Below are positions 59,261 to 64,000 of a stretch of 64,000 bases of DNA, piece after piece (positions within the stretch are counted from its first letter, which is position 1; every line of letters begins with the position of its first letter). The notes under the pieces were generated by a model, which was not told the origin of the DNA, searched no databases, and saw only the letters and a program-made list of their open reading frames with translations. Origin of the DNA: Daucus carota subsp. sativus. Its lineage: Eukaryota > Streptophyta > Magnoliopsida > Apiales > Apiaceae. The position numbers and the translations under genes were made by a program. The stretch covers positions 31,546,527-31,610,526 of the forward strand of contig NC_030384.2 of NCBI RefSeq assembly GCF_001625215.2. Reading direction: 5' to 3'.

Positions 59261-59591
59261 CTGCAATTTTTTCTCAATCAAAATCATATACTAACCACAA
59301 CAAAATCTAAAAAAAAGATATATGTAAAAATATTATGTTATTACAAGGAAAAAGAAGCATACCCAGAGAGTACAAGTTCATGTTCCGTTGGCTCTTTGCT
59401 ACTTTGGCTATCATATGTAGTCCTTTGTAGGTGCATCTAATGCAAGAATAAGTTATTAGTTTTGCCCTTCATTTCTCAAGTCTATCACTCTAGTCATTGG
59501 AACAAATATACCACTTGATAATATGTTCTCATGGTCTTAATATTATTCTATTGACTTTTATGTTATAGATATCCAAAACCAAATTCCAATA
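59261..59591. other. Short spacer before the LTR
   Basis: No gene is confirmed. A minus-strand ATG at about 59416 followed by a GTATGC donor could be a first exon for the NOI-like pieces, but its phase does not fit. It includes the weak Helitron 5' candidate at 59569. Confidence 0.35.
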
Positions 59592-61272
59592 TGTTGGAGA
59601 TAGATAACCTGTGAACATACCTCTTCCGGAGTGAGTTGCGGATTCTTTTTAAACATAATTGGTTTATGTAAGTCTAAATGTAAAGACAACCCTATCTGTT
59701 ACATAGGGATGATAACTCAACAATAGAACAGGACAAGTAAATAACACTACGCCTGCACCGGAATCGGAAGATACGAAGACAAAGGTTGAAGAAGCCATCT
59801 ACAGTCTTGAAGGAATAAGTTCACTGGAAGAAGTTCATTAATATGTTCATGCCTCGGTGAAGAATAAGGATTGAAGTATTCAAGATTGTGGAAGCAATGA
59901 AGATGTTGTCCAAGTACTCGAAAGATTTCAGTGCAACCCCTGAAGCAAGATATTTCTATATATCTTGGTTGGTTATTTATAATCAACAAACTGAAGCATA
60001 AACTAACCCGGAATGACTGATCAAGTTTATTATCAAGCAAAGGATTCAAAGAATTATTTCAGTTCGAGTCGTTCGTGAACCAGACCAGTGCACAGGACGT
60101 CAGGACGTACGAAAGTATTCAGTGAATTCGACCAACGAATTAATTGATCAAGTCAATCGAGCTGCTCCAGGATATATTGCCAAAAGGATCTTATTAATTA
60201 GATATATATATATATATATTAATTGTGAATTATTTGAATTTAAATAATTCAAGTAATTAAGTTAACACAATTATTTATATATATATGTATATTTAATTAG
60301 TATACAAAACAAGAAGCAAGATCAAAACATGGAATTTGTCTAAGGCATTTCACAGGAGCACCCAGCGCAAGGTTTGACCAAGAGTCAAAGCGCAAACTTT
60401 GACTCAGGTCAACCCCAGCAAAACTCCTTGGTTTTAATTCTAAGTACCACACACTGCATATGATGTACAAGCGCAACTTGGGGCGCAAACTTTGACTGGT
60501 CAAAGTTTGCGACTCCAAGTCACAATGACACAGAAAATTCACTTAGAATTTCTTCTAAGTCACATGTACTGATGTCACAATGGTAAGGCGCAATGTTTGA
60601 CCAAGAAGGGCGCAAACTTTGACTCCTGCACTCTACTACTTCCTGGCGCAACCATTGACCATGTAAGGCGCCATGTTTGACCTCTCAAGTTAGCACAACT
60701 TAGAATTTATTCTAAGTATTACAAATCATATACTATGATGAAGTCAAAGCGCAAGGTTTGACTACCACTGGTCAGTGGCGCAACTTTGGTATGCACTTGG
60801 AGTTAGTTTTATTTTTATAAAACGAATCCGTCCAGGACGAACTCAAGTCGTCCAGGACGAACTCGTTAACCATGGTTAGATTTTGTAAAGCCTATAAATA
60901 GAGCCTTGTAGTTTCATTTGAAACTAACTACACACTTTGTAAAGTGCACACACTACACACATACGAGAGCTTAGATAGAAGATCTGTTTTGATAGGCGTT
61001 TGTGTGTAGAGTGTATTGTAGTCTCTGTAGCCAACCTTCGGGTTTGGATTTGTAGCACCCTTCGAGGTATTTATCAATATACAGATATACCTTGGAAAAT
61101 ATTGTGTGTTGGTTTAATATTTTCATATCCTCAGAAACCGACCCAATAAATATCCGGAACACGAAACCCATTACAGGACTGCAATTTATTTATCCGCAAG
61201 ATTCGAAAGAATTTTAAATTGTAGTGAGTATCGTATTCAACCCCCCCCTTCTACGATACTTTGGACCTAACA
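59592..61272 (+). repeat. 5' long terminal repeat of a large LTR retrotransposon
   Basis: The LTR (1681 bp) starts TGTTGGAGATAG and ends GGACCTAACA (TG...CA with short inverted ends), immediately followed by AT and a primer-binding site. A TATA box (CCTATAAATAGAGCC, about 60891-60905) places transcription start near 60930, giving a U3 of about 1.3 kb and R-U5 of about 340 bp. U3 carries at least eight copies of a GCGCAAxxTTTGAC motif between 60360 and 60790, plus two copies of GTCCAGGACGAACTC at about 60827-60862. The partner LTR lies outside the window. Confidence 0.82.
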
Positions 61273-61274
61273 AT

Positions 61275-61286
61275 TGGCATCAGAGC
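61275..61286 (+). other. Retrotransposon primer-binding site
   Basis: TGGCATCAGAGC, two bases after the LTR end, is complementary to the 3' end of initiator tRNA-Met apart from one change (canonical TGGTATCAGAGC). Confidence 0.82.
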
Positions 61287-64000
61287 GCAGGCTGATTGAT
61301 ATACAAATCAGGATCCTTATCGTACGGAAAATCAAGAACCTAGCTTTTGATATTTGATAAGGGGAAATGTTCTTCCGGTTTGTGTTGCTGAATTTGTCCG
61401 TAGGCCTAAGCAAGGATTATCTGTCGGATACTGAACTTTGGACCAGGACTTATAAATTTATATTTTAAATTTTAATAAGTTTATTTTATAAATTTAACTT
61501 AATTTATTTTAAACTTATTAATTGAGTTTATTATGAATTAATTAAATTTATCTTATAAACTTAATTAAATTTACTTTATAAACTTTGCTAAATTCTTTTA
61601 ATAAATTTGCTTAAATTTATTTTAGACTTGTAAAGTTTACTCTTAGACTTTATCAAGTTTATCATAAATTTTTATAAATTTATTATTTAAATTTGTATAG
61701 TTTATGATTTAAATTTAAGTTAAAATATAAAATATAAATTTAAGAGGATTTAACTGATTATGGATATAAGTTCAAGTTCAAGGGTTCAAATTCATTTGTT
61801 CTGGAAGCTATGATTTAATTGGAGACGAGACACTTGAATATTTTCAAAAGTTAAATTTATCTAATAAATTTTAATATATTTACTAAATGAATTTGAAATA
61901 AATTTATTCTAAACTTATTCAGTTTATTATGAATTTATTTGAATTTATTTTTTAAATATAATTAAATTTACTTTATAGATTTAACTAAGTTTATTTTATA
62001 CTTTATTTTCTTTCATCTTTTAAAACTTAATTTTAAAATTTATTTTCTTTATAATTTAAACTTAGTTTAAATAATCAAGTGTCCCGTAACCTTTTTAATT
62101 ATTCTACACCAAGACAAATCAGATTGACATTTAGTTGAGACAGATCAGGCTGACAGATTACAAGACAAACACCGGGATTTCAAATACCAGATTCTCAGAA
62201 CCGGTAATGGAAGTACATTGATGACCCAATCCAATTGATTACTCAAAGGATTATTAGAAGCAGTTTTCTATGTTCGACAAAGCTGATTGTGATTCGAAGA
62301 AGATTCTATTGAAGACTAATTTGGTACTACTAAGAGTGGATTTTGAAGAAGGCACTTCAGGCCTTGATCTGAGTAATTACTCCGACTTGATTATCAGATC
62401 ACCAGATCAGGATGGAAATTTGCTACATCTGCAGTGAAGCATCTTTCCAGGGCTCGGAATGTCAACTTTGAATGGCACCACTGGTAGTAGGAAAAGAGAA
62501 GTTTTTACGGACGAATCTTCAAGGGATTTCAATCTAACTCAGTGATTCAGGGATATACAATTACCTAGTGAATTGTATCAATGCTAAATCCATCCAGAAT
62601 CAACTGAACAAAAGACAGAGAACTGTGGAGGTTTAAGGATATAATTATTGAGTTACTACCGCACCAAATCAGTTTCGTGCATTTATGTCAGAACCTTAGG
62701 ATTGAACAGAAGAGTTTGTAACTACTGAATTTGAGGAAGCTCACGTCGACGAAAGTTAACACTTTTGAAGAATGTGAGGACAGAACTTCAAGGATTAGCA
62801 TAACATTGTCTGAGAGGTTTAGTCATGTCAGATTCAGATGGAATCCATTGGTTTCAAGTGGAGACTCTTCAGGGTTCAATTCAACAGGCTGTTTGAAAAC
62901 TGAGTTGGTCAGCGCACACAATATTTTTGGTATCTTTAGCAAAAGAGGGTTGCTATATATATTTGAAGCCTCGACAAACAAGGATGATAGGGCTTGTCTG
63001 AAATTCAAGTGGATGTTTTGAAAGAAACATCACAACAAGTTCTTATGCTATTTTAGGAAAGGTGTGAGATGGATCAATTGCTAATGAGAAGGATGATTAT
63101 GGTTATCTGGCTATCCTAGCATTCTCTGAAGATGACTCAACTCGCACATCTCAGGTATGAATTCTTTCTAACTATGCAATACATATTCCTTTATATTCAA
63201 AGCATGTTATAAATCTCTGAGTAGAATTGTTTAACACACAAGTACAAGCATGATAGCATCACAGTAGAAAATGTTAAACTGGTATGCTAGATGACTGTTC
63301 TAGTTACTAGGCTTGATGATAATCTTGTGCATGTGTCTTTAGCAGATTCTTAACATGTGTATGAATATTTAGGATTTGATTATTTGCTATGGTGAGATTA
63401 GAAGCTTTCCTTTGGAAAACAACTCTTAGTTTTAGGGGTTATGATCCTAGCATATATAACTTTGTTAAAACATTTACTTTCAGATTCCCTAGTACAATTA
63501 GATTTGCTTATCTAATCTGAATTGTTTGTTAAGGAATTTATTTGTTCTATGATGGAATGTCTACCTTGTGTCAGTAGAACTTTTAGAACTTCATGTTAGA
63601 TCTAAAACTGACTTAGGTAATAGAGATAGTATAATGCCATATAACAATAGAGTGGGATTAGTATGAATTGATAATGTGATTATTGATTTGTCTATGATCA
63701 TTATGCTTTTAGGAGATTATTGAATATCTGTAATTCTACTTGCTACCTGTTGCACTTGTGTTAATTGGTTTAAGTAGAGAGTACTGAATCTTCTGAATTG
63801 CATAACTGCCTGTCTTGCTCTTGTCTTATCTTTGATTGTTTGCCATGTGTATTCAACATCATGTCTGCTTATTTTCATGTCATGAATGCATGTCTTTGTA
63901 CTTGCATTGATTTTAGAAAAGCATGTTTGAGAATCACATTAGGGCAATGTCTAGATAAGAATTAGCATGTTAAGGTTGCTTTTGTTGTTACCATTGTTAA
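61287..64000 (+). mobile_element. Interior of the LTR retrotransposon, apparently non-coding so far
   Basis: About 2.7 kb follow the primer-binding site without a recognisable gag, protease or reverse transcriptase. 61440-62080 is extremely AT-rich with recurring AAATTTA/TTATAAACTTAA units. The best frame (62731-63021) has no family signature. A strongly decayed element or a large retrotransposon derivative (LARD-like, non-autonomous) fits. The element runs off the window, so pol could still lie further right. Confidence 0.55.

Noticed and set aside
59361..59416. First exon of the NOI-like gene
   Set aside because: It has an ATG and a GTATGC donor, but the phase does not join with the exon at 59260-59090.
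62731..63021. gag-like ORF in the LTR element
   Set aside because: Only 96 codons, with no zinc knuckle, capsid pattern or other signature. It is likely chance within decayed or non-coding interior.

Overview
The window is nuclear DNA from a flowering plant. It is AT-rich, with large intergenic spaces, GT-AG introns, plant-only gene families (R2R3-MYB, SEO phloem protein, AGP, E6-like) and many plant transposon types (Helitron, hAT, Harbinger, Stowaway and Mutator MITEs, LINE, SINE, Copia, long-LTR element). A eudicot is likely. The exact lineage (an asterid such as Apiaceae is my guess) cannot be fixed from the sequence alone.

Layout. 0-0.7 kb: first exon and 5' leader of cytosolic glucose-6-phosphate dehydrogenase (minus, running off the left edge). 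1.3-8 kb: transposons. 8.4-12.5 kb: a PUX1-type UBX-domain gene (minus) broken by a frameshift, a MITE inside the UBX exon and a probable SINE at the 3' end. 12.7-14.7 kb: MITE, LINE copy and Copia remnant. 16-20.4 kb: intact two-exon CXE16/CXE11-type carboxylesterase (plus). 22.8-23.8 kb: R2R3-MYB gene (plus). 24.5-32 kb: two copies of a small conserved plant gene of unknown function (the second frameshifted at its C-terminus) flanking a RING-H2 gene, all minus, with transposons between them. 32.6-37.4 kb: ten-exon membrane protein of the At3g27390 type (minus). 38-40.3 kb: Harbinger-like MITE cluster. 40.7 kb: short arabinogalactan protein. 42.4 kb: E6-like secreted protein. 44.75 kb: tRNA-Thr(UGU). 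45.4-48.6 kb: seven-exon sieve element occlusion gene. 51.2-53.5 kb: six-exon RABB1 (Rab2) GTPase. 54.8-59.3 kb: a Helitron 3' end followed by exon fragments of a GT31 galactosyltransferase and a RIN4/NOI-like gene. 59.6-64 kb: 5' LTR, primer-binding site and non-coding interior of a large LTR retrotransposon that runs off the right edge.

The genes do not form an operon or pathway. What links several of them is ancestry: from memory of the Arabidopsis map, G6PD5, PUX1, a CXE gene and the At3g27390 membrane-protein gene lie close together on chromosome 3, and CXE16 and MYB40 lie close together on chromosome 5. The left 37 kb therefore looks like a conserved microsyntenic block expanded by transposons. 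Exon boundaries were placed by eye from reading frame, splice consensus and family knowledge. Nothing was checked by alignment or database search.
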